Numbered from the stretch's first letter, positions 13,607 through 22,467 are shown. The stretch: 50,045 nucleotides of DNA from Tissierellia bacterium (GCA_012728755.1 JAAYEL010000031.1:1-50045), one strand, 5' to 3'. Translations and numbers: made by a program. The notes: generated by a model not told the origin, from the letters alone.

Positions 13607-15998
13607 TAACATATCACCATTTAGAAAATTAATAGATAGTATCACCAGTGAAGCGATAGCTCTTAAACATAAAGAAGTAGGTAGTGAGCATGTACTTTTG
13701 GGATTACTTAAAAGTGGAGGCATCGAATCTAAAGCTTTAAGTACAGCTGGTGCTAACTATGGATTAATTAGGGCAACTCTTTTAAAGACACATCCGACAG
13801 GAGAAGCGGGTGTCAAAATGCCGCAAATGACTGAAGAGTTTAAGCAACTTGTTGAAGATGTAAATATAGATATGAGAAAAAATAGAGATAGGGTGAATTT
13901 TCCTGTTTATATGCTAAAAAACTTTCTTTGGACAGATGGCTTAGGGATGGAGCTTTTAAGAGCTACAAATGTTAATCCTAAGGAGATAAACAATCTATTA
14001 GAGATTTATATGGCAGCAAATACAAATGTAGATGAACAATCTGAGACTCCAAATATAGATAAGTTTGGAGAAGACCTTACTAAGAAGGCTTTAACAAAAA
14101 TCGATGGAGTTATTGGAAGAGAAAAAGAGATAGAAAGGATTATCCAAGTAATCACTAGAAGGACAAAAAACAATCCTGTATTGGTTGGCGAAGCTGGTGT
14201 TGGTAAGACAGCAATAGTAGAAGGTATAGCTAAGAAGATTGCTGAAGGAAATGTCCCAGATATCATGAGAGGTAAGAGAATCATATCTTTAGATATGACT
14301 AATATGGTAGCTGGTACTAAGTATCGTGGTGACTTTGAAAAGAGAATTACAGATACACTTAAGGAAGTCTCTAAACTTGATGATGTTATATTATTTATTG
14401 ACGAGATTCATACTATTATTGGAGCAGGATCTAGTGAAGGTGGTCTTGATGCTTCAAATATCATGAAGCCATATCTATCAAAAGGTGAGCTTAAAGTAAT
14501 AGGAGCTACTACTATAGGTGAGTATAGGCAATATATTGAGAAAGAGCCAGCATTAGAAAGAAGGATGCAGCCAATATTTATAGAAGAACCGACGGTGGAA
14601 GAAACTATAGATATCATAAAAGGGATTAGAAGTAAGTATGAGGCATTTCACAGGGTGAGAATATCTGATGAAGTTATTGAAGAAACTGTTAAGCTATCTG
14701 ATAGATATCTTATTGATAGATTCCTACCTGATAAGGCGATAGATGTCATAGATGAAGCTTCATCGAAACTAAAAGTAAATACTTATAAGATACCAGAAGA
14801 GGTGCTTAAGTTAACTAAGACTATTGATGAACTTCAAGAAAAGAAAATAGTGGCAGTTAATACTCAAAACTTTGAGGAAGCGGCATTTTTAAGGGATAGG
14901 ATAATAGAAAATGAATCTAGACTAATGGAGATAAAAGAGGTGTTTGATGGCGATACAAACTATGATGCTTCTATCGATGTTGAAAGAATTAGAGATATAG
15001 TTTCCGAGTGGTCTAAAGTTCCTGTAACTCAAATGACTCAAGAAGAATCAGAAAAATATAGAGATTTACAAAAAAGATTAAAAGAATATGTCATAGGTCA
15101 AGACTACGCAGTAGATCAAGTATCTAAAGCTATTAAGCGCGCCAGAGTTGGTCTTAAAGGTAAAGACAAGCCGGTAGGAAGCTTTATATTTGTAGGGCCT
15201 ACAGGTGTTGGTAAGACTTATCTAGCAAAATCAATCGCAAATGAACTATTTGGCAGCGAAGATGATTTGATTCGTTTGGACATGAGTGAATACATGGAAA
15301 AGCATACTGTATCAAAATTGATTGGTTCTCCTCCAGGATATGTAGGTTATGAAGAGGGCGGACAATTAACGGACGCAGTTAGATCTAAACCGTATTCAGT
15401 AATCCTATTTGATGAGATTGAAAAAGCGCATCCAGACGTATTCAATATTCTTCTTCATATACTTGATGAAGGTAGATTAACTGATAGTCAGGGAACGGAA
15501 GTTGATTTTAAAAATACTATTATAATACTGACTTCAAATGCAGGCGCATCAAAATTATCAATGCAAAGAAAAGTTGGTTTCTCAAATGCTGGAAATCAAG
15601 CAGCAGATGATTTTGAATATATAAAAGAGACGGTAAATGAAGAACTAAAGAATCTATTTAAGCCAGAATTCTTAAACCGTTTAGATGATATTATCGTATT
15701 TAATAGATTAAACAAGGAAGATATTAAAGAAGTGGTATCATTAGAACTTGATGATTTACTAGATAGGATTGAAGATATCGGATATGATGCAAAATACACT
15801 GATAAAGTGGTTGATTATATCGCTGAAAAGGGATATGACGAAAACTATGGAGCACGTCCATTAAAGAGAGCTATAAAGACTTATATAGAAGACTTATTAG
15901 CACTTGATATCCTTGATGAAAAAATCAAGAAAACTGATAGGATAACTATCGGCATGAGAAATGGCGAGATAAATATAACTACTAGAGCAAGTAAATAG
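13596..15998 (+). CDS. clpC: ClpC, AAA+ protease ATPase subunit
   Basis: 800 residues. Clp-N double repeat at 1-145, first AAA+ domain with Walker A GEAGVGKT at 198-205 and Walker B LFIDEIHTI, and an inserted UVR motif in the coiled-coil region (TQNFEEAAFLRDR). The second AAA+ domain has Walker A GPTGVGKT, Walker B ILFDEIEKAHP and a likely ClpP-binding loop KVGFSNA. It unfolds substrates for ClpP. clpP is not in the window. Translation is coupled to mcsA through an 11-base overlap, and expression should follow CtsR. Confidence 0.97.
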   Translation: MRDNNISPFRKLIDSITSEAIALKHKEVGSEHVLLGLLKSGGIESKALSTAGANYGLIRATLLKTHPTGEAGVKMPQMTEEFKQLVEDVNIDMRKNRDRVNFPVYMLKNFLWTDGLGMELLRATNVNPKEINNLLEIYMAANTNVDEQSETPNIDKFGEDLTKKALTKIDGVIGREKEIERIIQVITRRTKNNPVLVGEAGVGKTAIVEGIAKKIAEGNVPDIMRGKRIISLDMTNMVAGTKYRGDFEKRITDTLKEVSKLDDVILFIDEIHTIIGAGSSEGGLDASNIMKPYLSKGELKVIGATTIGEYRQYIEKEPALERRMQPIFIEEPTVEETIDIIKGIRSKYEAFHRVRISDEVIEETVKLSDRYLIDRFLPDKAIDVIDEASSKLKVNTYKIPEEVLKLTKTIDELQEKKIVAVNTQNFEEAAFLRDRIIENESRLMEIKEVFDGDTNYDASIDVERIRDIVSEWSKVPVTQMTQEESEKYRDLQKRLKEYVIGQDYAVDQVSKAIKRARVGLKGKDKPVGSFIFVGPTGVGKTYLAKSIANELFGSEDDLIRLDMSEYMEKHTVSKLIGSPPGYVGYEEGGQLTDAVRSKPYSVILFDEIEKAHPDVFNILLHILDEGRLTDSQGTEVDFKNTIIILTSNAGASKLSMQRKVGFSNAGNQAADDFEYIKETVNEELKNLFKPEFLNRLDDIIVFNRLNKEDIKEVVSLELDDLLDRIEDIGYDAKYTDKVVDYIAEKGYDENYGARPLKRAIKTYIEDLLALDILDEKIKKTDRITIGMRNGEINITTRASK

Positions 15999-16009
15999 TA
16001 AGCTTTAAG

Positions 16010-16046
16010 ATATCTGTTAGGTGTATCACTTAACAGATATTTTTTG
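16010..16046 (+). terminator. Terminator of the ctsR-mcsA-clpC operon
   Basis: ATATCTGTTA and TAACAGATAT arms with an 11-base loop, then TTTTT. Confidence 0.85.
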
Positions 16047-16128
16047 TAATGTGACAATATTTAAGTTGTCATTAATTTCTTAGGCAAATCCTGTATAATA
16101 GGTATAAGAGATAAATAAAGGAGTAGCT

Positions 16129-17496
16129 ATGGCAACCAAAACAATATATGTATGTACAAATTGTCATGAAAAGCATATCGCTTGGTCAGGCAAATGCCCA
16201 AGCTGTGGTTCATGGAATAGTCTTGAGGAGATGGAAGTAGAGAAAAAACCTCAAAAAGCCAAATCAGACAATTTGAATTTAATAACTAATAGAACTAAAA
16301 AACTTAAGGAAGTAAATATTGACTCATCGACAAGAATCATTACAGGAATTGAAGAATTTGATAGGACCATAGGTGGTGGTCTTGTTAGAGATAGTGTAAG
16401 TATACTTACGGCTAGACCGGGAGTTGGTAAGTCAACCCTTCTTTTAGAATTAGCAGATCAGCTTGCAAAAAAAGGTATAAAGATTATGTATATCGCAGGC
16501 GAAGAATCAGAATCTCAAATAAAACAAAGAGCTCTAAGAATTATGGATGATATATCTGAGAATATCTACATCATCTCAACTAATTCAATGGATATAGCTC
16601 TATCTGAAATGGAAAAGATTGACCCACAAGTGGTTTTTCTTGATTCAATCCAAACAGTATATTTATCAGAATATACTCAAAGAGCTGGTTCTCCTACTCA
16701 AACCATTGAGTGTGCCAATGCATTTGTAAATGCCTGTAAAAATCCAATGAAACCAAAAGCAGGAATCATGATAGGACATATGACAAAACAAGATACCCTA
16801 GCAGGCTTGATGACTTTAGAACATTTGGTTGATACAGTAATGTATCTTGAGGGTGAGTCGGACACACCGCTTCGAGTGTTAAGAACTACAAAAAACCGTT
16901 TTGGCTATACTGGTGAGATTGGGCTATTTAGTATGTCTGAAGAGGGCCTAAAGCAAGTGACAAATCCATCTGAATATTTCTTAACGTCAAGAGATAAGCC
17001 TGTAGAAGGTTCAGCTCTTTCTGTTATTAAAGAAGGAAGCAGGATACTGACAGTAGAAGTAGAGTCCCTAGTCTCGCAAAGTTTTACCCCATATCCTATA
17101 AGAATTGGTGATAGTATTAAAAAGGACCAACTAAATACACTAATCTCAATTCTTGAACAAAGAGCAGGCATCAACTTATATGACAAAAACGTAATCCTTA
17201 AGACTACAGGAGGATTAAGGCTCAATGAACAATCGGTAAACCTATCGATTATGATGAGTATAGTATCTTCAGTGCTTAAAGTTGGAATATCACCAAAGAC
17301 AGTATTCATAGCAGAAGTTGGGCTTACAGGAGAACTTAAAAGAGTACCGCAAATTGAAAATCGTATAGCAGAACTTGATAGAATGGGATTTGAGAAAGTC
17401 TATATCGCCAAAGGTAGTAGAAATACAAAAGGACTTAAAAACATCCAGGTTATCGAATTCGATAATATCAACCAAGTAATAAAGGATTTGTTTTAA
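16129..17496 (+). CDS. radA: RadA (Sms), DNA recombination/branch migration protein
   Basis: 455 residues. C4 zinc finger with Cys at 9, 12, 23 and 26; RecA-like ATPase with Walker A RPGVGKST; the RadA-specific KNRFG motif; and a C-terminal Lon-protease-like domain (LNEQSVNLSIMMSIVSS, FIAEVGLTGELKRV). It is a DnaB-type helicase that extends recombination intermediates. It has TATAAT at 16094-16099 and AAAGGAG before the ATG. In B. subtilis it follows clpC and precedes disA; here it follows the clpC terminator and disA is absent. Confidence 0.96.
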   Translation: MATKTIYVCTNCHEKHIAWSGKCPSCGSWNSLEEMEVEKKPQKAKSDNLNLITNRTKKLKEVNIDSSTRIITGIEEFDRTIGGGLVRDSVSILTARPGVGKSTLLLELADQLAKKGIKIMYIAGEESESQIKQRALRIMDDISENIYIISTNSMDIALSEMEKIDPQVVFLDSIQTVYLSEYTQRAGSPTQTIECANAFVNACKNPMKPKAGIMIGHMTKQDTLAGLMTLEHLVDTVMYLEGESDTPLRVLRTTKNRFGYTGEIGLFSMSEEGLKQVTNPSEYFLTSRDKPVEGSALSVIKEGSRILTVEVESLVSQSFTPYPIRIGDSIKKDQLNTLISILEQRAGINLYDKNVILKTTGGLRLNEQSVNLSIMMSIVSSVLKVGISPKTVFIAEVGLTGELKRVPQIENRIAELDRMGFEKVYIAKGSRNTKGLKNIQVIEFDNINQVIKDLF

Positions 17497-17505
17497 TGTG
17501 AAATG

Positions 17506-17532
17506 AAAGTGGCCTTCGGCCACTTTTCTTTT
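17506..17532 (+). terminator. radA terminator
   Basis: AAAGTGGCC and GGCCACTTT with a TTC loop, then TCTTTTT. The same AAAGTGGCC arm recurs in a hairpin at 45551. Confidence 0.88.
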
Positions 17533-17684
17533 TGAAAGAAGCTTTCATAAGCAAGCTAATATACATGTGGTCCTAAGAACTCTGTGTTTTTAACGAAACT
17601 CTTAGGACTAGTGTAAAGCGACCCAAAGGTCGCCTTCAAAAAGAAGGGTTCGACTTTGTCGAACCCCTCCGCCTCCCTTTAATA
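17533..17684. other. Non-coding stretch with three hairpins
   Basis: Between radA and the inverted-repeat element lie GTCCTAAGA/TCTTAGGAC (17570-17607), GCGACC/GGTCGC (about 17618-17633) and GGGTTCGAC/GTCGAACCC (about 17647-17667). No open frame with a ribosome binding site was found. The last two are notably GC-rich for this genome. They could be remnants of stable RNA structures or terminators without U-tracts. Confidence 0.6.
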
Positions 17685-17836
17685 CTTTTCGAGATAAATT
17701 TTTCGAAGCCTCCGCAAGGGATGAGGCGACGATTAGATATAAAAAGTTCGCTGCTTAACATGTAAACAGCGAACTTTTTGTTATCTAACAAGCCTCGCCC
17801 TGAGGACCAGCTCTCGAAAAATTTACTCTCGAAAAG
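17685..17836. repeat. 152-bp inverted-repeat element (MITE-like or structured RNA)
   Basis: The ends are inverted copies: CTTTTCGAGA + TAAATTTTTCGA on the left, and the complement of CTTTTCGAGAGTAAATTTTTCGA on the right. Further in, ATTAGATA pairs with TATCTAAC-type sequence, and the centre is a 13-bp perfect stem AAAAAGTTCGCTG/CAGCGAACTTTTT. The whole unit can fold into one long hairpin. Its right end overlaps the last four codons and stop of the AlkD-like gene (AFRE-stop). No target-site duplication was evident. Confidence 0.7.
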
Positions 17837-18521
17837 CCCTTTTCAACGTTCTCAAATAGTTTTTTCTTTCATCACTCATTTGCCTAGATTCAATAGCTTT
17901 TTGAATGGCTTTATTGTGTGTCCATTTATCAAGATAGTTGTTTTTTAGATATGGTAAAGCTAGTTCGTATCGATGTACTAAAGCCATACTTAAATACCAT
18001 GCCACCATCATTTGAATATAATATCTGTCGTCATTTCTATCTAGGACTAGTTTGATATGTTTTGATACATCAAAGTTATCATTTTTAAGATAATGTCTTA
18101 GTAATAGAACCATAGCAAATCTTCTAGTGTATAGATGTGCGCTATCTATCCAGATGTAGATTTCTTCTAAAAGTTCAGTCAAATACTTTTTAAGTATGGG
18201 TGGATTAAATGTATCAGAAAGAGCCCAGTTATCGATATATGGTAGCATTTGATTTATCATTTTGATACATAAGTTATAGTCTTTTATGTTTTCTATGATA
18301 AATAATTTAAGCATCGTTTCTTCTAAAAATTCCGGATTTGGTTTTGAGACAAAGTCCATTGCATCATGTTCGTTGTTTTTGTAGATTTCTTTGGCAAATT
18401 TTCTAAGGACTGGATTTTTAATGCCAAGTATGGATTTCTTATCGATAGTTGGTATTAACTTGGCTATAAATTCTTTATGCTTTTCATCTTTCATGCTAAT
18501 TAGTTGATCTTTAATATTCAT
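17823..18521 (-). CDS. AlkD-like DNA alkylation repair protein
   Basis: 232 residues from the ATG at 18521 (GAGGTG ahead; a GTG two codons upstream is less likely). All-helical HEAT-like repeats typical of the AlkD family: PVLRKFAKEIYK, LPYIDNWALSDTF, LYTRRFAMVLLLRHYL and YYIQMMVAWYLSMAL. The Trp-Asp and Arg residues of these motifs line the DNA-binding groove in AlkD glycosylases. It would excise alkylated purines. Its last codons and stop lie inside the inverted-repeat element, so the C-terminus may have been changed by its arrival. Confidence 0.88.
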   Translation of the reverse strand: MNIKDQLISMKDEKHKEFIAKLIPTIDKKSILGIKNPVLRKFAKEIYKNNEHDAMDFVSKPNPEFLEETMLKLFIIENIKDYNLCIKMINQMLPYIDNWALSDTFNPPILKKYLTELLEEIYIWIDSAHLYTRRFAMVLLLRHYLKNDNFDVSKHIKLVLDRNDDRYYIQMMVAWYLSMALVHRYELALPYLKNNYLDKWTHNKAIQKAIESRQMSDERKNYLRTLKRAFRE

Positions 18522-18613
18522 ATGCACCTCATTTTACAAAAAAATTACTTCTTCTTTTTATTATATCGTAGTTATTTGATAATATATAGGTATGAGAAAT
18601 TTAGGAGGGTGAA

Positions 18614-19450
18614 ATGATTTGTAAGACTATAAATTTAAGTGATGATGGAGTTGCTAGATTAGATGTATTGGCGATGCCAATTTATGAACCAAAAAGTAGG
18701 ATGTGGCAGTCTAATGAAAGACCGGTAGCTGTAATCGTACCTGGTGGTTCTTATTTATATTGTTCTGATAGGGAGAGATTACCTATTGCTTTGAAGTTTT
18801 TAGCAGAGGGATATCAAGTTTTTATGCTAAATTATCATGTAGGTAATGAATCGGATTATCCTATTCCTTTTAGGGATTTAGCAAAAGCGATAAAACATAT
18901 CAAAGATAATAGCATTGAGTATGCTATAGATAGTGGGGATATAACGGTTATTGGATTTTCAGCAGGAGGACATTTGGCTGGAACGTATGGTGCCCTTACA
19001 AAAAATGAGAGGTTTCAAAAGGATATGGGTATGACTTATGAAGATTTAAAAATTCATCAAATGGTACTTGGATATCCAGCGATCAATCTTAAACCGATAG
19101 CTGAGGCGATTCAGCATTATAAGGCTTTTGATATAGTGGGTAAGTTATTTACTACTTATGATGAGATCAAAGACGGTTTGGCGCAGGCGCATAAGGAAAT
19201 GCCTAAGACATTTGTATTTCACTCTTTAGATGATAATACAGTACCTGCTAGCCATGTGATAGAATATGTAAATCATCTAGTAAAGCTTGGATGTGATGTT
19301 GAATTTCACCTATTTAATGAAGGTGGGCATGGATATTCGACAGGCGATAGATTGTCTAATCTAGATGATGGCATATTTCCTACTAGAGCAAAAGCGTGGC
19401 TAGAACTATGCTTTGCTTGGTTAGAAACTATTAGGAGGAAGGATGATTAA
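18614..19450 (+). CDS. Alpha/beta hydrolase (BD-FAE/esterase type)
   Basis: 278 residues. Oxyanion motif VPGGSY, nucleophile elbow GFSAGG, acid in SLDDNTVP and catalytic His in EGGHGYS, the order of the esterase/lipase fold of the acetyl-xylan or peptidase-S9-like group. No signal peptide is seen, so the enzyme is cytoplasmic and the substrate unknown. TTAGGAGGGTG precedes the ATG. It overlaps the chromate-type transporter start by 8 bases, so the two are co-translated. Confidence 0.9.
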   Translation: MICKTINLSDDGVARLDVLAMPIYEPKSRMWQSNERPVAVIVPGGSYLYCSDRERLPIALKFLAEGYQVFMLNYHVGNESDYPIPFRDLAKAIKHIKDNSIEYAIDSGDITVIGFSAGGHLAGTYGALTKNERFQKDMGMTYEDLKIHQMVLGYPAINLKPIAEAIQHYKAFDIVGKLFTTYDEIKDGLAQAHKEMPKTFVFHSLDDNTVPASHVIEYVNHLVKLGCDVEFHLFNEGGHGYSTGDRLSNLDDGIFPTRAKAWLELCFAWLETIRRKDD

Positions 19451-20606
19451 GTTTCTAAAATCCGTAATTATTGCTTCGTTGGGGGCTTTTGGTGGGCCTG
19501 AAGCGCATTATGGAATTTTTCTACAAGAGTTTGTAGATAGGAAAAAATATGTAAATGATGAGGAGATGCTTGAGCTAATAGCGTTATGTAATTTATTGCC
19601 TGGACCAAGCTCTACTCAAACTATAACGGCCATTGGTTATAAGGTCGGTGGACGAAAATTAGCTATTTATACTTTATTAACATGGGCGATACCAGCTATA
19701 CTTGCGATGACGGGACTATCATTTTTAAGCAATTTTTTAGTATCTAGAAATATATCACTTGATTTTCTAGAAAATATGATTCCGATGGCGATTGGTTTTA
19801 TCGCAGTAGCAAGTTATAAGCTAACAAAAAAGGTAATAGATGGAAAGTTTACACTTATACTTACTTTGATTAGTGCGGTAGTAGTATTTTTCTACTCAAA
19901 AGCATTTGTATTTCCAGTTTTACTAATCCTTGGAGCTATAGCTGCTATGGTTTATTATAAGGTAGATGGTATTGATTGGAAAACATTTAAGCCTAAAGAT
20001 TTAAAACTATTATTTGTATTCTTAGCACTAATACCAATAGCTTTTTTAGCTAAATATTCAGATATTAGACTAATATCACTTTTTGGGACATTTTTCATTT
20101 ATGGACTACTTGTATTTGGTGGTGGAAATGTTTTGATCCCATATATGATATCTGATATGGTGGAAAGCTTTAAGTATCTGAGTGAGGTCGAGTTTTTCTC
20201 AGGATATAGTATAGTTCAAGCTATGCCTGGACCGATGTTTAGCTTTAGTGGTTATGTTGGAGCCATGGGTATGAGAGACTATTCATGGATAGAACAATTA
20301 CTTGGTGGGCTAATATCAGGATTGAGTATCTTTTTACCAGGAGTTATTTTGATATTTATTTTCTATCCAATTTGGGCAGACATAAGAAAACAAGAAGGTG
20401 TATCTACACTGGTAAAAGGTGTAAATGCTGTAGCGAATGGATTGATATTAGGTACATTTATCAAATTAGTAATTGGTATGCAATTCAATATCATTACCAT
20501 TGGTATCTTAATATTTACTATAGTAATGCTTCTTATTAAGAAGATTCCGGTACCTTTAATCATGCTATCAGTATTAGCATTTAGCTATTTTATTAGTATT
20601 ATTTAG
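19443..20606 (+). CDS. Chromate transporter (CHR) family protein
   Basis: 387 residues, a bidomain CHR protein. The N-terminal repeat has FGGPEAHYGIFLQEFV and LCNLLPGPSSTQT. The C-terminal repeat has FGGGNVLIPYM and YSIVQAMPGPMFSFSGYVG. About ten membrane segments. The family exports chromate in some bacteria, but in anaerobes without chromate exposure the natural substrate is unclear. GGAGGAAGG lies before the ATG, inside the upstream hydrolase gene. Confidence 0.92.
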   Translation: MIKFLKSVIIASLGAFGGPEAHYGIFLQEFVDRKKYVNDEEMLELIALCNLLPGPSSTQTITAIGYKVGGRKLAIYTLLTWAIPAILAMTGLSFLSNFLVSRNISLDFLENMIPMAIGFIAVASYKLTKKVIDGKFTLILTLISAVVVFFYSKAFVFPVLLILGAIAAMVYYKVDGIDWKTFKPKDLKLLFVFLALIPIAFLAKYSDIRLISLFGTFFIYGLLVFGGGNVLIPYMISDMVESFKYLSEVEFFSGYSIVQAMPGPMFSFSGYVGAMGMRDYSWIEQLLGGLISGLSIFLPGVILIFIFYPIWADIRKQEGVSTLVKGVNAVANGLILGTFIKLVIGMQFNIITIGILIFTIVMLLIKKIPVPLIMLSVLAFSYFISII

Positions 20607-20698
20607 GTTAAATGTATTAAATATGCATTAATATCAGCTCTTATTTTATTAAAAAATATTAATAAAGCGAAGATTTTGAGATTTAAATCTGTTAAAAT

Positions 20699-20726
20699 TT
20701 GCTACTTTGACAAAAATCACTATAAT
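20699..20726 (+). promoter_or_regulatory. Promoter of the candidate small RNA
   Basis: TTGCTA (20699-20704), 16-bp spacer, TATAAT (20721-20726). The predicted start near 20733 places the first hairpin at the very 5' end of the transcript. Confidence 0.6.
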
Positions 20727-20732
20727 TAAAAT

Positions 20733-20814
20733 TACACCACGTGATATGGTGTCCCAATATACCTTTATTGGTGTCAAAATGCTAGGGAAAAGTCGGTATG
20801 CCGACTTTTTCTGT
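20733..20814 (+). ncRNA. Candidate structured RNA ending in a terminator
   Basis: About 80 nt. Hairpin 1 is ACACCA/TGGTGT (20734-20752), hairpin 2 is CAATA/TATTG (about 20756-20770), and the final hairpin AAAGTCGG/CCGACTTT with TTCTGTTTTT (20789-20818) is an intrinsic terminator. TGGTGTC occurs twice (20747 and 20769), so ACACCA can pair with either copy in mutually exclusive folds. CCC at 20753 can also meet GGG at 20785. This looks like a riboswitch or leader, but the terminator is followed by a separate -10 for the next gene. No known riboswitch class was matched by eye. Confidence 0.5.
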
Positions 20815-20927
20815 TTTTAAATGTTTTTTTTAGTCCGAATTTTAGAACATTTCATTTACAAAAAAATGTTTTCAAAAGATGAAATACATATGCATTTATG
20901 ATAATATAATTGATAGGAAGTTTTTTT

Positions 20928-20948
20928 TAACGTTTAGGGATAACGTTA
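20928..20948 (+). promoter_or_regulatory. Operator-like inverted repeat before the HIRAN gene
   Basis: TAACGTT and AACGTTA, separated by 7 bases, form a perfect 7-bp inverted repeat. It lies 18 bases downstream of TATAAT (20905-20910) and ahead of the TTAGGAGGGAG ribosome binding site, a position suited to a repressor or to an RNA hairpin in the leader. Confidence 0.5.
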
Positions 20949-20973
20949 TCAAAATTAGGAGGGAGAAAAAGTT

Positions 20974-21462
20974 ATGGAGAAGAATAAATTATTGGACTCT
21001 GACTTTCATGTTTATAACTTTAGTACTTATGTGGTGGGTTTACATCATTTTAATGAGGATGGAGAAAATAGATATCAGATTATTTCTGATTATTTGAATT
21101 CTTGTGTGAACCCAAAGTTTAAGTATTCTGGTTATTCGGATGAAGATATGATAGCTGATGGTTTTTATTTTGGTGAAAAAATATATGAGTATTCATACTC
21201 AGAGATTAGCACTATAAAATTGATAGTAGAGAAGGACAATAAATTCGACAAAAACCCAATAAAGGTTTATCATAATACTGTCAAAGACTTGGGATATATA
21301 CCAAGCATACATAAAGACAAGGTTAATGATATATTAGAAAACTATACAATTGTTTATTTAGAATTAGAGATTACGGGTGGTAAGTTCAAAAACGTAGAAA
21401 ATGGAGTTATCGTAAAAGGGGAGACTTCATTGGGGTTGAATGTTAATATATTCTATTCATAA
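20974..21462 (+). CDS. HIRAN-domain protein
   Basis: 162 residues, AGGAGGGAG upstream of the ATG. VVGLHHFN and then LIVEKDNKFDKNPIKVYHNT plus DLGYIPSIHKDKV match the HIRAN fold (a ligand-binding module found in HLTF and in many bacterial stand-alone proteins), which recognises 3' DNA ends in eukaryotes. The insertion between the two parts (NRYQIISDYLNSCVNPKFKY) is longer than usual. The bacterial role is unknown. Monocistronic, with an operator-like inverted repeat in its leader. Confidence 0.82.
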   Translation: MEKNKLLDSDFHVYNFSTYVVGLHHFNEDGENRYQIISDYLNSCVNPKFKYSGYSDEDMIADGFYFGEKIYEYSYSEISTIKLIVEKDNKFDKNPIKVYHNTVKDLGYIPSIHKDKVNDILENYTIVYLELEITGGKFKNVENGVIVKGETSLGLNVNIFYS

Positions 21463-21496
21463 ATAATTTGGTTTAGTCGAGTTGGGAGATGATTTA

Positions 21497-22450
21497 ATGT
21501 GGTGGATAATAGGTGGGATAGTAGTACTGCTGATAGCTTTTATAGCATTTAGTATTCATCCTTCGTCACTATATAAGTTTGTATTAGATACAAAAAGTTT
21601 TGTATACATGCCAGCTATAGCGGAAAAGGGATTAAAGACAGACTTATTGCCAATTGATATCACTGGATATACTGGTGATAATTCGGTAGGAGCGTGGTTT
21701 AATAGTAAGGCTACTAGCCATTATTTGGAAGTAGATGGCTTAAGGCTTCATGCCTACGAACTTAAACACAAGGAAGATGTTAGGGATTATATCGTTCTTT
21801 GTCATGGCTATGGTTTTGGAGCAGAGATGATGCGTAATTTCGCATTAAAACTTTATGATTTAGGATATAATATTTTGCTTCCAGAAGCTAGAGCACATGG
21901 GAAAAGTGAAGGTAGATATATTGGCATGGGTTGGATCGAAAGATATGATGTCATAAAGTGGATCGAATATCTGATAGATGATAATAACCCATCAAATATT
22001 GGGTTATTTGGAGTTTCCATGGGAGCTTCTACAGCACTCAATGTAACTGGTGAAAAGATACCAGATGTTGTTAAGGCTTGTGTAGCGGACTGTGGATATA
22101 CGAGCGTATCTAGTGAGTTTGAAGAACAATTAAAGCAATTATTCAAACTTCCTAAAGAACCATTTTTAACTATGGCTTCTAAGATTAATGAAGAGTATTT
22201 GGGGTTTGAATTTGATGAAGCTGATACAGTAGCGCAAGTGCAAAAATCTAGTACACCTACTTTATTTATCCATGGTGATATGGATAAATTTGTTCCTTTT
22301 GAGATGTTGGATATCTTGTATGATAATGCTAATTGTGAAAAAGAAAAATTAGTTGTCCATGGAGCTATTCATGGTATGAGTTCGGATGTTGAACCTGAGT
22401 TATATTGGAATAAGGTGTCGGATTTTTATAGGAAGCATTTTACAAGATAG
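21497..22450 (+). CDS. Membrane-anchored alpha/beta hydrolase
   Basis: 317 residues from the ATG at 21497 (GGGAG eight bases upstream); a TTG five codons earlier is possible. One N-terminal membrane segment (WWIIGGIVVLLIAFIAF). The hydrolase core has CHGYGFGAEMM, nucleophile elbow GVSMGAS, acid in IHGDMDKFVP and His in HGAIHGMS. It resembles the YqkD/FrsA-like serine hydrolases of Firmicutes. Substrate unknown. It ends at a terminator. Confidence 0.9.
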   Translation: MWWIIGGIVVLLIAFIAFSIHPSSLYKFVLDTKSFVYMPAIAEKGLKTDLLPIDITGYTGDNSVGAWFNSKATSHYLEVDGLRLHAYELKHKEDVRDYIVLCHGYGFGAEMMRNFALKLYDLGYNILLPEARAHGKSEGRYIGMGWIERYDVIKWIEYLIDDNNPSNIGLFGVSMGASTALNVTGEKIPDVVKACVADCGYTSVSSEFEEQLKQLFKLPKEPFLTMASKINEEYLGFEFDEADTVAQVQKSSTPTLFIHGDMDKFVPFEMLDILYDNANCEKEKLVVHGAIHGMSSDVEPELYWNKVSDFYRKHFTR

Positions 22451-22467
22451 ATGATTTTGTTATGTTT

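Noticed and set aside
17290-17523. Minus-strand frame through the end of radA
   Set aside because: Shadow of radA that starts in the terminator hairpin.
20285-20539. 84-residue frame inside the chromate-type transporter
   Set aside because: Shifted frame of a clear transporter gene.
20879-21097. 72-residue frame overlapping the HIRAN gene start
   Set aside because: No ribosome binding site and it reads the promoter and a shifted frame of the HIRAN gene.
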